64,000 bases of DNA from Stutzerimonas stutzeri (GCA_002339675.1 DDKB01000014.1:124001-188000); one strand, 5' to 3'. Numbered from the stretch's first letter, positions 10,747-19,852 are shown. Numbers and translations: made by a program. Notes: generated by a model not told the origin, from the letters alone.

Positions 10747-11880
10747 TCAGCCTTTCGCCAGGGCGTGAATGCTGGCCAGCGTCTGTTCGATGACCTCCGC
10801 CCGAGTGTAGAAATGCGGCGACAGACGTACGCCACCCCCGCGCATCGCACAGACGATCTGCTGTGCCTTGAGCTGTTCGAACAGGCTCGGATTATCCATT
10901 CCTTCGATTCTGAAGGTCAGGATGCCGGCCCGCCGCGCAGGGGTGGCCGGGCTGAGCAGTTCGACCCGGGGCATGGCCGCCAGCGCCTGGTACAGCTGGT
11001 CGACGTTCTGCTCGAGCCGTTGGCCGACCTCCTGCATGCCCACTTGCTCGAGCAGCGAGAGGCTTGCGTCCAGCGCCATGGCCCCGAGCATGTTGGGGCT
11101 GCCGCACTCGAAGCGTCGGGCACTGCGTGCCGGTTGCCAGTCGGCACGGTCGTAGTCGCCGGCTTGTTCGAGCATGTGCCAGCCGAATTCATGGAGCTTC
11201 AGACGCTCGCGCCAGTCGCTGCGGCAGTAGAACACCCCGAGCCCTTCGGGGCCGAGCATCCATTTGTGCCCATCGGCCATGGCGAAGGCGCAGCGGTAGC
11301 GCTGCACATCGAACGGCAGCGCGCCGAGCTGCTGGATGGCATCGATGCACAACAGCACGCCACGCTGCTCGCAGCCTTCGCCAAGCCTGGCCAGGTCTAG
11401 TCGCAGCCCGCTCGCATACTGCACGGCGCTGATGGACATCAGGCGTACCCTGGGGCCGCAGGCGGCGAGCAAGGCGGCCTCGGGGTCTTCTCCCTTGAGG
11501 CCAATCTGTATGACTTCGACGCCGCGAGGCTTGAGCGCCTCCCAGACGACCCGATTGGACGGAAATTCCTCGTCGCTGATCACGACCTGATCGCCGACGT
11601 TCCAGTCCAGGCCAAAGGCCACGAAAGACAAGGCTTCCGAGGTGTTCTTCACCAGTGCGAGATCATCTGTGCCGGAAGCGTTTAGCAGCCGTGCGAGGCG
11701 TTGGCGCAGGCGGGTTTCCACCAGCAGCCACTGCGGATAGTCACGCGCACCCAGCGTGGCGTTCTGTTCAGCAAAGGCGCTGACGGCCGAGACCGCTCGC
11801 TGAGGCCAGGGCGCGACGGCTGCGTGGTTCAGGTAGCGCAACCCGTCGATTTGGGGAAATTCGTCATCTAATGGACTCAT
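10747..11880 (-). CDS. Class V aminotransferase (cysteine desulfurase / isopenicillin N epimerase-like)
   Basis: This 377-residue fold-type I PLP enzyme has the Schiff-base lysine at about residue 206 in ADGHKWMLGPEG. SAVQYASG, a VISDEEFPSN stretch and a C-terminal AMRGGGVRLSPHFY segment are also present. The GHKWMLGPEG context is typical of the isopenicillin-N-epimerase-like subgroup. There is no obvious catalytic Cys loop like that of CsdA at 18541-19746, so desulfurase activity is doubtful and the substrate is unknown. The ATG at 11880 is preferred to a TTG at 11886. It is divergent from the TetR gene with 70 bp between them. Confidence 0.85.
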   Translation of the reverse strand: MSPLDDEFPQIDGLRYLNHAAVAPWPQRAVSAVSAFAEQNATLGARDYPQWLLVETRLRQRLARLLNASGTDDLALVKNTSEALSFVAFGLDWNVGDQVVISDEEFPSNRVVWEALKPRGVEVIQIGLKGEDPEAALLAACGPRVRLMSISAVQYASGLRLDLARLGEGCEQRGVLLCIDAIQQLGALPFDVQRYRCAFAMADGHKWMLGPEGLGVFYCRSDWRERLKLHEFGWHMLEQAGDYDRADWQPARSARRFECGSPNMLGAMALDASLSLLEQVGMQEVGQRLEQNVDQLYQALAAMPRVELLSPATPARRAGILTFRIEGMDNPSLFEQLKAQQIVCAMRGGGVRLSPHFYTRAEVIEQTLASIHALAKG

Positions 11881-11950
11881 GGGCAATGTTCCGTGCTTTT
11901 TCTGACTAAATAGGCATAATCTTCCGCTTCTACTTCAACTGCAGCCGCTT

Positions 11951-12571
11951 ATGCAAAACGAATCCCGCAAGGTCCGCGAATTCCGTCGCCGCGAACAAGA
12001 GATCCTCGATACGGCACTCCAGCTGTTCCTCGAACAGGGGGAAGACAGCGTGACCGTCGAGATGATCGCCGACAGGGTCGGTATCGGCAAAGGCACTATC
12101 TACAAGCACTTCAAGTCGAAGGCGGAAATCTACCTCCGGCTGATGCTCGACTACGAGCGCGACCTCAACGAGCTGCTGCACTCGCCAAGCCTGGATCAGG
12201 ACAAGGAGGCGTTGTCGCGCGCCTACTTCGAGTTCCGCATGCGTGATCCGCAACGCTACCGGCTGTTCGACCGGCTCGAGGAGAAAGTGGTCAAAGGCAA
12301 TCAGGTCCCGGATATGGTGGAGGAGCTGCACCGGATTCGCGCCTCGAACTTCGAGCACCTGACCCAGCTGATCAAAGGCCGCATCGATGAAGGCAAGCTT
12401 GAAGACGTGCCGCCGTATTTCCACTATTGCGCGGCCTGGGCACTGGTGCATGGCGCCGTGGCGCTCTACCACTCGCCGTTCTGGAGCAACGTGCTCGAGG
12501 ACCAGGAAGGCTTCTTCCAGTTTCTGATGGACATTGGCGTGCGCATGGGCAACAAGCGCAAGCGCGACTGA
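11951..12571 (+). CDS. TetR/AcrR family transcriptional regulator
   Basis: This 206-residue protein has an N-terminal helix-turn-helix (residues about 18-62; VTVEMIADRVGIGKGTIYKHF is the signature) and a larger all-helical ligand domain with no recognisable specificity. An orthologue appears to sit next to tatD-pilZ in P. aeruginosa (from memory). It is transcribed away from the aminotransferase. The 70-bp shared region, with a CATAAT -10-like box, is the natural place for an autoregulatory operator. What it senses cannot be read from the sequence. Confidence 0.92.
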   Translation: MQNESRKVREFRRREQEILDTALQLFLEQGEDSVTVEMIADRVGIGKGTIYKHFKSKAEIYLRLMLDYERDLNELLHSPSLDQDKEALSRAYFEFRMRDPQRYRLFDRLEEKVVKGNQVPDMVEELHRIRASNFEHLTQLIKGRIDEGKLEDVPPYFHYCAAWALVHGAVALYHSPFWSNVLEDQEGFFQFLMDIGVRMGNKRKRD

Positions 12572-12656
12572 CCGACCGCCAGCTTCGCTGACGGTTGCGC
12601 TAGACGGTGCAGGATGCTCGCCGGCGCGCGTCGAGTGGGTCGTGCGGCGGGTGCGA

Positions 12657-12939
12657 TTACCGCCCGGCCGAAACCTGGCGGAGGATGACACCTCGCCTGT
12701 GCGCGGGTGCCCGCTGCTGGACGACCGCCGAGCAGGCCTTCCTGATCTGTCAGCAGCTCGGCGTTGTGCAGATTGTCGTTGTCGATGCGATACAGGCGCC
12801 ATTCATCCGCATGGGTGCTGATCCGCGCCTCGACTGCCGGCATGATGCCCAGCCAGCGGTCATCGCGTCGGTGAAGAAGCGCCGTTCCGTAGGGGCTGAA
12901 GTGCAAGATCGGTGTAGGGTCTTCTAACGCGGAGGTCAT
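12657..12939 (-). CDS. Doubtful small hypothetical gene, possibly frameshifted
   Basis: From the ATG at 12939 the minus strand reads MTSALEDPTPILHFSPY and continues about 70 codons with plausible composition and GC-rich third positions. Past about codon 70 the frame turns into Arg/Pro/Ala-rich, antisense-like sequence and runs to 12466, overlapping the end of the TetR gene. The neighbouring frame gives a clean 23-residue tail ending at the TAA at 12657-12659, just short of TetR. Either the gene carries a +1 frameshift near 12720-12740 or it is not a gene. No family recognised and no clear ribosome-binding site. Confidence 0.3.
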
Positions 12940-13119
12940 CGTGCACTGATCCGAAGGAGGTCTTTGCGGTGACCGTCCGCGAAAGCGACTCACGGCAGCC
13001 CTGGCAAAGCCTGGCGCTACGAAACCTATGCGGGTCTGGCCGGGTCGGCTGGCGGCGCGCCATTCTGCTCCTTCGTCGTGTGCGCCCTTGACGTGCGTGG
13101 CCGCCCTGGCGCAGCCAGA

Positions 13120-13341
13120 TCAGCCGTTGCCCACGGGTTGGTATCGGTTTCGGTGATATTCGCCAGTCAGGAAGGTCGTCGCCTGCCGGGTGGTCATCAA
13201 CATCCCCGGCTGATGGACGAACTGCGGCAGGTTGTTGTTCGGGTTGTTCCGTGTCTGGCTGGCCAGCACCATCGAGCGGAACGACTCGATGAACACCAGC
13301 GCCGGTGAATGCGTACACGAATCTCTAATGCGGATCGGCAT
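13120..13341 (-). CDS. Doubtful 73-residue hypothetical protein
   Basis: The minus strand encodes MPIRIRDSCTHSPALVFIE and ends in ...RYQPVGNG. Composition is protein-like (Asn- and Gln-containing, not Arg-rich) and codon third positions are strongly G/C, as in neighbouring genes. No domain is recognised and no good ribosome-binding site is seen; a GTG at 13356 is an alternative start. It would be divergent from the lipoprotein gene at 13447. Apart from this and the doubtful gene at 12657-12939, nothing is seen between 12572 and 13446. Confidence 0.35.
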   Translation of the reverse strand: MPIRIRDSCTHSPALVFIESFRSMVLASQTRNNPNNNLPQFVHQPGMLMTTRQATTFLTGEYHRNRYQPVGNG

Positions 13342-13446
13342 CGGCCGGGCGGCCACGCAGTCATGGGGGCGCTACTGCGTAACTGGCGTGCTTAGTGCAT
13401 TGCCTCGCCCGATTCGTCGGTTTTACGTCAGCAGCAGGAGCGGTCA

Positions 13447-14049
13447 ATGAAAGTGGTGAGCCTTATCGTGGCTGTGCTCGCGTTGAGCGGCTGCATGAAC
13501 GTCAGCGACTTGGCCGAGGGCGCGCGGTATCAGCTCAGCGACGTGGGTGTGCTAGACCACAGCGAAACGGTGCGGTCGGCTTCCTGGCGGCTGCAGCCCG
13601 ACTCGTTCATCTACATCGCCCAGGGGCACTTCGTCCCGCCCGGCAATGCCTATCCGCGGCCGAACGTGGTTGCCGAGGAGGCGTTCAAGGGCTTCGTCGA
13701 ATATTTTCCGCTGGTCAGGCGCGCGGCCGAGCCGGCCGGGCTCGAAGAAGCGTTGAACCAAGCGAGGGCGGCCGGTGCCCATTACTTGCTGTACACGCGA
13801 TTCGCCGCGGCGGATGACCGTATCGGCAGTTTCGACGAGCTTGACGATCAGCGCGCGCTGGATCGCCTGGGTGTCGATACGAGCGTGATCCAGTTGATGC
13901 TGATCGAGACCGGTAATCGCTACCTGGTCGATACGGCACGAATCCGCAGCCGCGGGGGGCTGTTGAACATTTACGATGCGACGCCACAGGTCTTGCTGGG
14001 CGCGCCGTTGCGCGACTACGCCCGGCGCCTGACTGGCCTGAGTCGCTAA
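13447..14049 (+). CDS. DUF4823 domain lipoprotein
   Basis: The 200-residue product has a lipoprotein signal with lipobox LSGC (Cys16) and the features of the DUF4823 family, whose function is unknown. The motif HYLLYTRFAAADDR and the hydrophobic strand VIQLMLIETGN lie in the core. It should sit on the periplasmic face of a membrane. The ribosome-binding site AGGAG is well placed at 13437-13441. The DUF1285 gene follows after 9 bp, so the two are probably one transcript. Confidence 0.85.
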   Translation: MKVVSLIVAVLALSGCMNVSDLAEGARYQLSDVGVLDHSETVRSASWRLQPDSFIYIAQGHFVPPGNAYPRPNVVAEEAFKGFVEYFPLVRRAAEPAGLEEALNQARAAGAHYLLYTRFAAADDRIGSFDELDDQRALDRLGVDTSVIQLMLIETGNRYLVDTARIRSRGGLLNIYDATPQVLLGAPLRDYARRLTGLSR

Positions 14050-14058
14050 GGAGCGCAC

Positions 14059-14625
14059 ATGAGCGATGCTGGAAAGGCCGCGAACCTGCTCGAACAGATT
14101 ACCCGGTCGCAGAGCAAGGGCCTGCCGCCGGTGCACCTGTGGAACCCTCCGTTCTGCGGCGACCTGGACATGCGCATCGCGCGTGACGGGCGCTGGTACT
14201 ACATGGGCACGCCGATCGGGCGTCCGGCCATGGTCCGGCTGTTTTCGACTGTGATCCGGCGTGACGGCGACGACTATTTCCTGGTAACGCCGGTGGAGAA
14301 GGTGGGCATCACCGTGGATGACGCGCCCTTCGTGGCGACCGAGCTGCTGGTCGAGGGCAGCGGGGAGGCCCAGGTGCTGCGCTTCATTACCAATGTCGGT
14401 GACGAGGCGGAGGCCGGGGCGGACCATCCGATACGGGTCGAGTTGAATCCCTCAACCCAGGAGCCGGCGCCCTATGTGCTGGTGCGGTCGAACCTGGAAG
14501 CGCTGATCCATCGCAATGTGTTCTACCAACTGGTCGAACTGGCGGTGCCGCACGAGATCGAGGGGGACAGCTGGCTGGGTGTCTGGAGCCGGGGGCGCTT
14601 CTTTCCCATTGGGCGCGCCGAGTGA
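14059..14625 (+). CDS. DUF1285 domain protein
   Basis: This 188-residue soluble protein matches the DUF1285 family. Signatures are [18 protein letters not shown] near residue 30, [17 protein letters not shown] and [11 protein letters not shown]. The family is conserved in proteobacteria and its biochemical role is not established. It has no signal peptide and is encoded directly after the DUF4823 lipoprotein with a GGAG ribosome-binding site. Confidence 0.88.
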   Translation: MSDAGKAANLLEQITRSQSKGLPPVHLWNPPFCGDLDMRIARDGRWYYMGTPIGRPAMVRLFSTVIRRDGDDYFLVTPVEKVGITVDDAPFVATELLVEGSGEAQVLRFITNVGDEAEAGADHPIRVELNPSTQEPAPYVLVRSNLEALIHRNVFYQLVELAVPHEIEGDSWLGVWSRGRFFPIGRAE

Positions 14626-14697
14626 GCGAAGCGCGTGCGGCAGTGGGGCAGCGGCCAATGAGTGGGCTGGCGTTGCGGCCAGCCCGCCGCGAACGCC

Positions 14698-15069
14698 TCA
14701 GTCCGTGCGCCAGAGGATTTCCGCTTCGCCGCGCTCGCTGACGCTGATCCAGCGGTCCGCGTCTTCCACGGCTTCTTCTTCCTGCCAGCCGCCCGGCGCG
14801 CAGCGGATTTCCACACCCAGCGCCTGATAGGCCGCACGGGCACAGGCGACATCGTCTGCCCACGGCGTCGCGTCGCTTTCCAGCAACAGGCCGTGCCACT
14901 TGCCGACGGCCTTAGGCAGCCAGGTCACCGGAATGTCGCCGGCTCGGCACTTGAAGGTGTTGCCCTTGGGCTGCCAGGGCGAGCAGGAACCGACAGCCTG
15001 GCTGAGCCAGGCGGTGACAGCGTCCTGGCTGGCGTCCCTGAGGTAGATCTCGATATCCGGTTGACGCAT
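14698..15069 (-). CDS. Conserved hypothetical protein (123 residues)
   Basis: A 123-residue acidic protein beginning MRQPDIEIYLRDAS and ending EILWRTD. It has strand-helix-like periodicity, Trp-rich patches (AVGKWHGLLLES) and no membrane segment or signal. No named family is recognised; it has the look of a pseudomonad conserved hypothetical. The start at 15069 gives a sensible N-terminus, while upstream in-frame starts add His/Pro-rich sequence. It lies downstream of rlmA on the same strand, 85 bp apart. Confidence 0.7.
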   Translation of the reverse strand: MRQPDIEIYLRDASQDAVTAWLSQAVGSCSPWQPKGNTFKCRAGDIPVTWLPKAVGKWHGLLLESDATPWADDVACARAAYQALGVEIRCAPGGWQEEEAVEDADRWISVSERGEAEILWRTD

Positions 15070-15154
15070 GGGCGGTGGCCTTGTGTGTGGAGGGGGCAAG
15101 CCTGTGGCGGACGGCGGGACGTGGCGTCTGGCCACGTCGGACGGGTGACAGGGC

Positions 15155-15961
15155 CTAACGGTCTCGCTCGATCCAATCGTAGCGTATCGCAACCCGAACC
15201 TTGAGCGGTGTGTCGATCACCCTCGTCCGGCGCTCGGCACTGGCGCGCCAGCCATGCGGCGTCATGGCCAGCAGGTCGGCGCGTGCTTGCCGGTCGTCGA
15301 GCTGCAGCATGTAGCTCAGTGTTTCGCTATGCGCCAGATGCATACCGGCGGGGACCAGCGACAGGTGCTTCTCATCATCATAGGCGCGGACTTCGTCATA
15401 CAGCAGCCCGCGCAGTTCCCACAGATGTTCGCGGGTCGGGCCCATGCGCAACAGGCCACCGCCGGGCGTGAGCAAGCGGCGGGCTTCGCTCCAGTCCAGC
15501 GGGCTGAAGACGCTGGCCAGCAGGTCGCAACTGGCATCGGCCAACGGCACCCGCGCCATGCTCGCCACCAGCCACTCAAGCTGCGGGGCGCGTTTGCAGG
15601 CGCGCTTGACCGCCTCGCGGGAAATGTCCAGCGCATAGCCATCGGCGTCTGGCAGCGCCTGGGCCATCTGCGCCGTGTAGTAGCCCTCGCCACAACCGAT
15701 ATCGAGCCAGCGGCTCGGCGAGCGCTCGGCGGCCAGCTGCGCCAGCCGCGCGGCCAGCGGTGCGTAGTGGCCGCCGTCGAGGAAGCGCCGGCGGGCTTCG
15801 ACCATCGCCTGGTTGTCGCCGGGGTCGCGGCTGTTCTTGTGCTGCACCGGCAACAGGTTGAGATAACCCTGGCGGGCCCGATCGAAACGGTGATTGGCCG
15901 GGCAGGCGACGCCGTGGTCGATGGCGGCGAGCGCGCCCTGGCAGAGCGGGCAGATCAGCAT
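15155..15961 (-). CDS. rlmA: 23S rRNA (guanine-N1)-methyltransferase RlmA
   Basis: RlmA methylates G745 of 23S rRNA at N1, using SAM. The 268-residue protein has an N-terminal zinc site (Cys4, Cys7, Cys20, His24), then a Rossmann methyltransferase domain with motif [10 protein letters not shown]. The motif [20 protein letters not shown] is typical of RlmA/TlrB enzymes. The start overlaps the dapE stop by 7 nt, so it is probably co-expressed with dapE. Confidence 0.92.
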   Translation of the reverse strand: MLICPLCQGALAAIDHGVACPANHRFDRARQGYLNLLPVQHKNSRDPGDNQAMVEARRRFLDGGHYAPLAARLAQLAAERSPSRWLDIGCGEGYYTAQMAQALPDADGYALDISREAVKRACKRAPQLEWLVASMARVPLADASCDLLASVFSPLDWSEARRLLTPGGGLLRMGPTREHLWELRGLLYDEVRAYDDEKHLSLVPAGMHLAHSETLSYMLQLDDRQARADLLAMTPHGWRASAERRTRVIDTPLKVRVAIRYDWIERDR

Positions 15962-17103
15962 GCGAGCAGGTTGACCAGGGTCTGGTAATAGATATCGGTC
16001 AGCAGGTCGAGATCGCTGGCCAGGATGTGTTCGTCCACCTGGTGGATCGTCGCGTTGACCGGGCCGAGTTCGACCACCTGGGTACCGAGCGTGGCGATGA
16101 AACGGCCGTCGGAGGTGCCGCCGCTGGTGGAGGCGGTGGTCTCGCGGCCGGTGACGCTGCGGATCGCCGCGGCCACGCCGTCGAGCAGTTCGCCTGGTTC
16201 GGTGAGGAAGGGCAGGCCGGACAATGCCCAGTCCAGGTGCCAGTCCAGGCCGTGCTTGTCGAGGATGGCCGCGGTGCGTTGCTGCAGGTCATCGACGGTG
16301 GATTCGGTGGAAAAGCGGAAGTTGAACACCGCTTCCAGGGTGCCGGGAATCACGTTGGTCGCGCCCGTGCCCGCATTCAGGTTGGAAATCTGGAAGCTGG
16401 TCGGCGGGAAGAAGGCGTTGCCGTCGTCCCAGTGCTCGGCAGCCAGTTCCGCGAGTGCCGGCGCGGCGAGGTGGATGGGGTTTTTCGCCAGATGCGGGTA
16501 GGCCACGTGGCCCTGCTGGCCGCGCACGGTCAGGGTGCCGCCGAGCGAGCCACGCCGACCGTTCTTGACCACGTCACCGACCAGCTTGGTGCTCGACGGC
16601 TCGCCGACGATGCACCAGTCCAGCCGTTGACCGCGTTCGCGCAACCGTTCTACCACCGCCTTGGTGCCGTGGTGGGCCGGGCCTTCCTCGTCGCTGGTGA
16701 TGAGAAAGGCGATCTGGCCCTTGTGCGCGGGAAAATCGGCGGTAAAGCGCTCCACCGCGATGATCATCGACGCCAGACTGCCCTTCATGTCTGCGGCGCC
16801 ACGACCATGGAGCATGCCGTGCTCGTCGATACGCGCCGCGAATGGCGGGTGTTGCCAGGCCTGCAACGGGCCGGTGGGGACCACGTCGGTATGGCCGGCG
16901 AAGCACAGCACTGGCCCTTCGTTACCGCGGATCGCCCAGAAGTTCTCCACGTCTTCGATATGCATCGGCTCGATGGCGAAACCGCAGGCAGCCAGGCGCT
17001 CGCTCATCAGCTGTTGGCAGCCCTCGTCCAACGGCGTGACCGACGGTCGATTGATCAGCTCACAGGCCAGTTCGAGGGTCGGGGAGAGGGCGGCGGCAGT
17101 CAT
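15955..17103 (-). CDS. dapE: Succinyl-diaminopimelate desuccinylase
   Basis: This M20-family dizinc enzyme hydrolyses N-succinyl-LL-diaminopimelate in the succinylase branch of lysine/peptidoglycan precursor synthesis. It has 382 residues. Metal and catalytic motifs [23 protein letters not shown] and TSDEEGPA are in order, and [12 protein letters not shown] is near the C-terminus. The ATG at 17103 is preferred to the GTG at 17106 because of spacing from GGAG. dapD and dapC lie within 7 kb. Confidence 0.96.
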   Translation of the reverse strand: MTAAALSPTLELACELINRPSVTPLDEGCQQLMSERLAACGFAIEPMHIEDVENFWAIRGNEGPVLCFAGHTDVVPTGPLQAWQHPPFAARIDEHGMLHGRGAADMKGSLASMIIAVERFTADFPAHKGQIAFLITSDEEGPAHHGTKAVVERLRERGQRLDWCIVGEPSSTKLVGDVVKNGRRGSLGGTLTVRGQQGHVAYPHLAKNPIHLAAPALAELAAEHWDDGNAFFPPTSFQISNLNAGTGATNVIPGTLEAVFNFRFSTESTVDDLQQRTAAILDKHGLDWHLDWALSGLPFLTEPGELLDGVAAAIRSVTGRETTASTSGGTSDGRFIATLGTQVVELGPVNATIHQVDEHILASDLDLLTDIYYQTLVNLLAC

Positions 17104-17268
17104 CACGGCTCCGGGGCAAGGCGGGAAAGGGGCGTCATTTTAAAGCAAACCGGCCACACCCGGGGCGCGTTCGGGAAGGCATTCAGCGACCGCGGTCATC
17201 CGGTTGCCATGCGTCGCGATCGCGCGGTGCAAGGGCTGCGGAGGCTGTGTCGGCCCTGGCGAAGCGCC

Positions 17269-17274
17269 TATAAT
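17269..17274 (+). promoter_or_regulatory. -10 box upstream of tcdA
   Basis: A perfect TATAAT lies 26 bp upstream of the tcdA start codon. The matching -35 region (around 17246-17251) is weak. Confidence 0.45.
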
Positions 17275-17299
17275 CGCGCGGTATTTTTCGGGGAACGAC

Positions 17300-18118
17300 A
17301 TGGCCATCGACGATCAACGGTTCGGCGGGATCGCCCGCTTGTACGGCACCGAGGGGCTCGAGCGCCTGGCGGCCGCCCATGTGGCGGTGGTCGGCATCGG
17401 CGGGGTCGGTTCCTGGGCGGCCGAGGCGCTGGCGCGCAGCGGTGTCGGCGAGATCAGCCTGTTCGATCTGGACGATGTCTGCATCAGCAACACCAACCGG
17501 CAGGTGCATGCGCTGGAGGGCGCCGTCGGCAAGCCCAAGGTCGATGAGATGGCGGCGCGGATAATGGCCATCAACCCGGCCTGCAGGGTGCACGCGGTCG
17601 CCGACTTCGTTACCCGTGAAACCATGGCTGACTACATTACCGAGCAGCTCGATTGCGTCATCGACTGCATCGACAGCGTGCCGGCCAAGGCCGCGCTGAT
17701 CGCCTGGTGCAAGCGTCGCAAAATCCAGATCATCGCCACGGGCGGTGCCGGTGGACAGGTAGATCCGACACAGATCCAGGTCACCGATCTGAACAAGACC
17801 TTCAATGACCCTCTGGCGGCAAAGGTGCGCTCGCTGCTGCGCCGCGAGTACAACTTCTCGCGCACCCCCGGGCGCACCTACAGCGTGCCCTGTGTGTTTT
17901 CCACCGAACAGCTGCGCTATCCCAGGCCGGACGGCGGTGTCTGCCAGAGCAAGCAGTTCGTGGGGGAGGGCGTGAAGCTCGACTGCGCCGGCGGTTTCGG
18001 CGCAGCGATGATGGTTACCGCCAGCTTTGGTCTCGCGGCGGCGGCGCGGGCGGTGGACAAGGTGGTCGCCGGTGCTCGGCGGCCGTCGGAGCGCACACCC
18101 GGCGCGGTCGGCAGCTGA
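17300..18118 (+). CDS. tcdA: tRNA threonylcarbamoyladenosine dehydratase (TcdA/CsdL)
   Basis: TcdA is an E1-like ATP-dependent enzyme that cyclises t6A37 in tRNA to ct6A. The 272-residue protein has the nucleotide-binding GIGGVGSWAAEALARSG, FDLDDVCISNTNRQ and DCIDSVPAK motifs and a C-terminal GGFGAAMMVTASFG helix. In E. coli the partners CsdA and CsdE supply sulfur relay, and here csdE-csdA lie just downstream in convergent orientation with 12 bp between stops. The start at 17300 has GGGGAA upstream. Confidence 0.94.
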   Translation: MAIDDQRFGGIARLYGTEGLERLAAAHVAVVGIGGVGSWAAEALARSGVGEISLFDLDDVCISNTNRQVHALEGAVGKPKVDEMAARIMAINPACRVHAVADFVTRETMADYITEQLDCVIDCIDSVPAKAALIAWCKRRKIQIIATGGAGGQVDPTQIQVTDLNKTFNDPLAAKVRSLLRREYNFSRTPGRTYSVPCVFSTEQLRYPRPDGGVCQSKQFVGEGVKLDCAGGFGAAMMVTASFGLAAAARAVDKVVAGARRPSERTPGAVGS

Positions 18119-18130
18119 GGGTCGGCTCGT

Positions 18131-18544
18131 TCAGTCCGCGAGTGCCAGCGTGCGCATGCGCGCCAGCACGGCGGTCATCCCGTTGGCCCGCGACGGGCTG
18201 AGCTGTCGGGAAAGCCCCAGCTGATCGAACCATTCGGTCACGTCGAGCTGCCGCAGCTCGTCTGCGCCCAGCCCATCGACCCGGACCAGCAGCACCGCGA
18301 GCAGGCCGCGCAATAGCCGTGCCTCGCTGGTGCCGCGGAAGTGCCAGCCGTCACCGCGGTGTTCGCCAACCAGCCAGACCTTGCTGTCGCAGCCCGTTAC
18401 CAGGTTGCCATCGCTGCGCTCGGCATCAGTGAGCGGCTCGAGCCGCTCGCCCCATTGCATCAACAGACGCGCACGCTGTTCCCAGCCGGCGGCCTGTTGA
18501 AAAGACGCCAGGGCGCCGGCCGCCGGCTCCGGCAGGCCGTTCAT
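18131..18544 (-). CDS. csdE: Sulfur acceptor protein CsdE (SufE family)
   Basis: This 137-residue SufE-like protein accepts persulfide sulfur from a cysteine desulfurase. The acceptor Cys52 is in LVTGCDSKVWL and the C-terminal SPSRANGM motif is typical. Its start overlaps the csdA stop by 4 nt (ATGA), making a coupled csdA-csdE unit opposite tcdA. It could also be called SufE, but the pairing with csdA and tcdA favours CsdE. Confidence 0.92.
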   Translation of the reverse strand: MNGLPEPAAGALASFQQAAGWEQRARLLMQWGERLEPLTDAERSDGNLVTGCDSKVWLVGEHRGDGWHFRGTSEARLLRGLLAVLLVRVDGLGADELRQLDVTEWFDQLGLSRQLSPSRANGMTAVLARMRTLALAD

Positions 18545-19746
18545 CGAAGTAACTCCAGCGCCCGGTCCAGCGCGCCGAAGAAGCGCTCCAGATCGTCGCC
18601 GTCGTTGTACAGTCCGAGGGACACGCGGGTCGCCCCGTCCACGCCCAACGCCTTCAACAGTGGCTGCGCGCAGTGCGTGCCGCTACGCACGGCGATGCCC
18701 TGTTCGGTGAGCAGGTGGGCCAGGTCGCCATGATGGATGCCGGCCACGGTAAAGCTTGCCAGGGCGACCTCCGGCTCACCGAGCAGCCTGACTCCGTCAC
18801 GTACCGCCAGCCCGGCGAGCAGTTTCATGTGCAGCGCCTGTTCGTGGCCGGTGACCGCCGCGGCGTCGAGTTTCGACAGGTAGTCGAGTGCCGCGCCGAG
18901 GCCGATCACACCACCGATGGGCGGCGTGCCGGCCTCGAAGCCCAACGGCGCGGCGTGGAATTCAGCGTGCTGGTAGTCGGCGATGCGGACCATCTCGCCA
19001 CCGAACTGCCAGTGCTTGAGCTTGAGCAGCGACTCGCCACGGCCGTAGAGCGCGCCGACACCTTCCGGTCCGTAGAGCTTGTGGCTGGACAGCACATAGA
19101 AATCGCAGGCCAGCGCCTGCAAGTCGTGGCGACCGTGGACCACGCCCTGCGCGCCGTCGACCACCGTCAGCGCGCCTTGCGCCCTGGCCAGGGGCAGCAG
19201 TTCGGCCAGTGGCTGCCAGGTGCCGGTCACATTGGACAGCTGGCTGACGGCCAGCAGCCGGGTGCGCGGGCCGATGAGCGATGCCGCCGCGGCCATGTCC
19301 ACGCACCCGCGGGCATCCAGCGGCAGCACGACCAGTCTGGCCTCGCGGCGCTTGGCCAACTGCTGCCACGGCAGCAGGTTGGCGTGATGCTCGACGGCGC
19401 TGACGACGATTTCGTCGCCTGCTCCGACCAGATGCTCCAGCCCGTAGGCAAGCAGATTCAGCGCCTCGGTGGCGCCGCGGGTGAAGACGATCTCGGTGGG
19501 GCAGGCCGCGTTCAGCCAGCGGGCCACCTTGATCCGCGCGTCCTCGAACGCACGGGTGGCACGCTCGGCGGGCTGATGCTGGGCGCGATGCACGTTGGCG
19601 GTGCCACAGGTGTAGTAGCCGGTGAGGGCGTCGATCAACGCCTGCGGTTTCTGCGCGGTCGCGGCGCTGTCGAGGTAGGTCTGACCCTGGGTCTCAAGGA
19701 TCGCCAGGGCAGGAAAATCGGCACGCCAGGGAGATAGAAGCGACAT
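18541..19746 (-). CDS. csdA: Cysteine desulfurase CsdA (SufS-type, group II)
   Basis: CsdA removes sulfur from cysteine as an enzyme-bound persulfide using PLP. The 401-residue protein has the PLP lysine in SSHKLYGPEG. The catalytic cysteine is in the short loop RSGTHCAQP near the C-terminus, as in SufS/CsdA rather than IscS. HRAQHQPAERAT and ATEALNLLAYGL complete the fold. It is translationally coupled to csdE, which would take the sulfur. Confidence 0.95.
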   Translation of the reverse strand: MSLLSPWRADFPALAILETQGQTYLDSAATAQKPQALIDALTGYYTCGTANVHRAQHQPAERATRAFEDARIKVARWLNAACPTEIVFTRGATEALNLLAYGLEHLVGAGDEIVVSAVEHHANLLPWQQLAKRREARLVVLPLDARGCVDMAAAASLIGPRTRLLAVSQLSNVTGTWQPLAELLPLARAQGALTVVDGAQGVVHGRHDLQALACDFYVLSSHKLYGPEGVGALYGRGESLLKLKHWQFGGEMVRIADYQHAEFHAAPLGFEAGTPPIGGVIGLGAALDYLSKLDAAAVTGHEQALHMKLLAGLAVRDGVRLLGEPEVALASFTVAGIHHGDLAHLLTEQGIAVRSGTHCAQPLLKALGVDGATRVSLGLYNDGDDLERFFGALDRALELLR

Positions 19747-19770
19747 CGTTTTCGTCCTATGGCTTGTGCC

Positions 19771-19839
19771 CGAAGCGGCTGGAGGCTGGAGGTGACACGT
19801 GGGCTGCCCAGCGTCCGGCCTTCAGCCTCCAGCGCTTCG
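19771..19839. repeat. Long inverted repeat between csdA and dapD
   Basis: Positions 19771-19792 and 19819-19839 are inverted copies about 21 nt long, with one bulged base and one mismatch (core CTGGAGGCTG). A 26-nt loop itself contains GGGCTGCCC. It could form a very stable hairpin in RNA read from dapD into csdA. There is no U-tract on either side, so it is not a classical terminator. Confidence 0.75.
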
Positions 19840-19852
19840 ATCGGTTTTTGCC

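Noticed and set aside
10602..10850. 82-codon minus-strand frame over the small RNA region
   Set aside because: It runs across the sRNA promoter and the 3' end of the aminotransferase in another frame, with atypical composition.
12860..13318. Minus-strand frame containing MARRQPTRPDPHRF after a GAAGGAG box
   Set aside because: Despite the good ribosome-binding site the product is Arg/Pro-rich, overlaps both doubtful small genes in other frames and shows no domain.
16027..17547. 506-codon open frame on the plus strand
   Set aside because: It is the shadow of dapE read in reverse, extending into tcdA. Its composition is His/Gly/Arg-rich and dapE is an unmistakable M20 enzyme.
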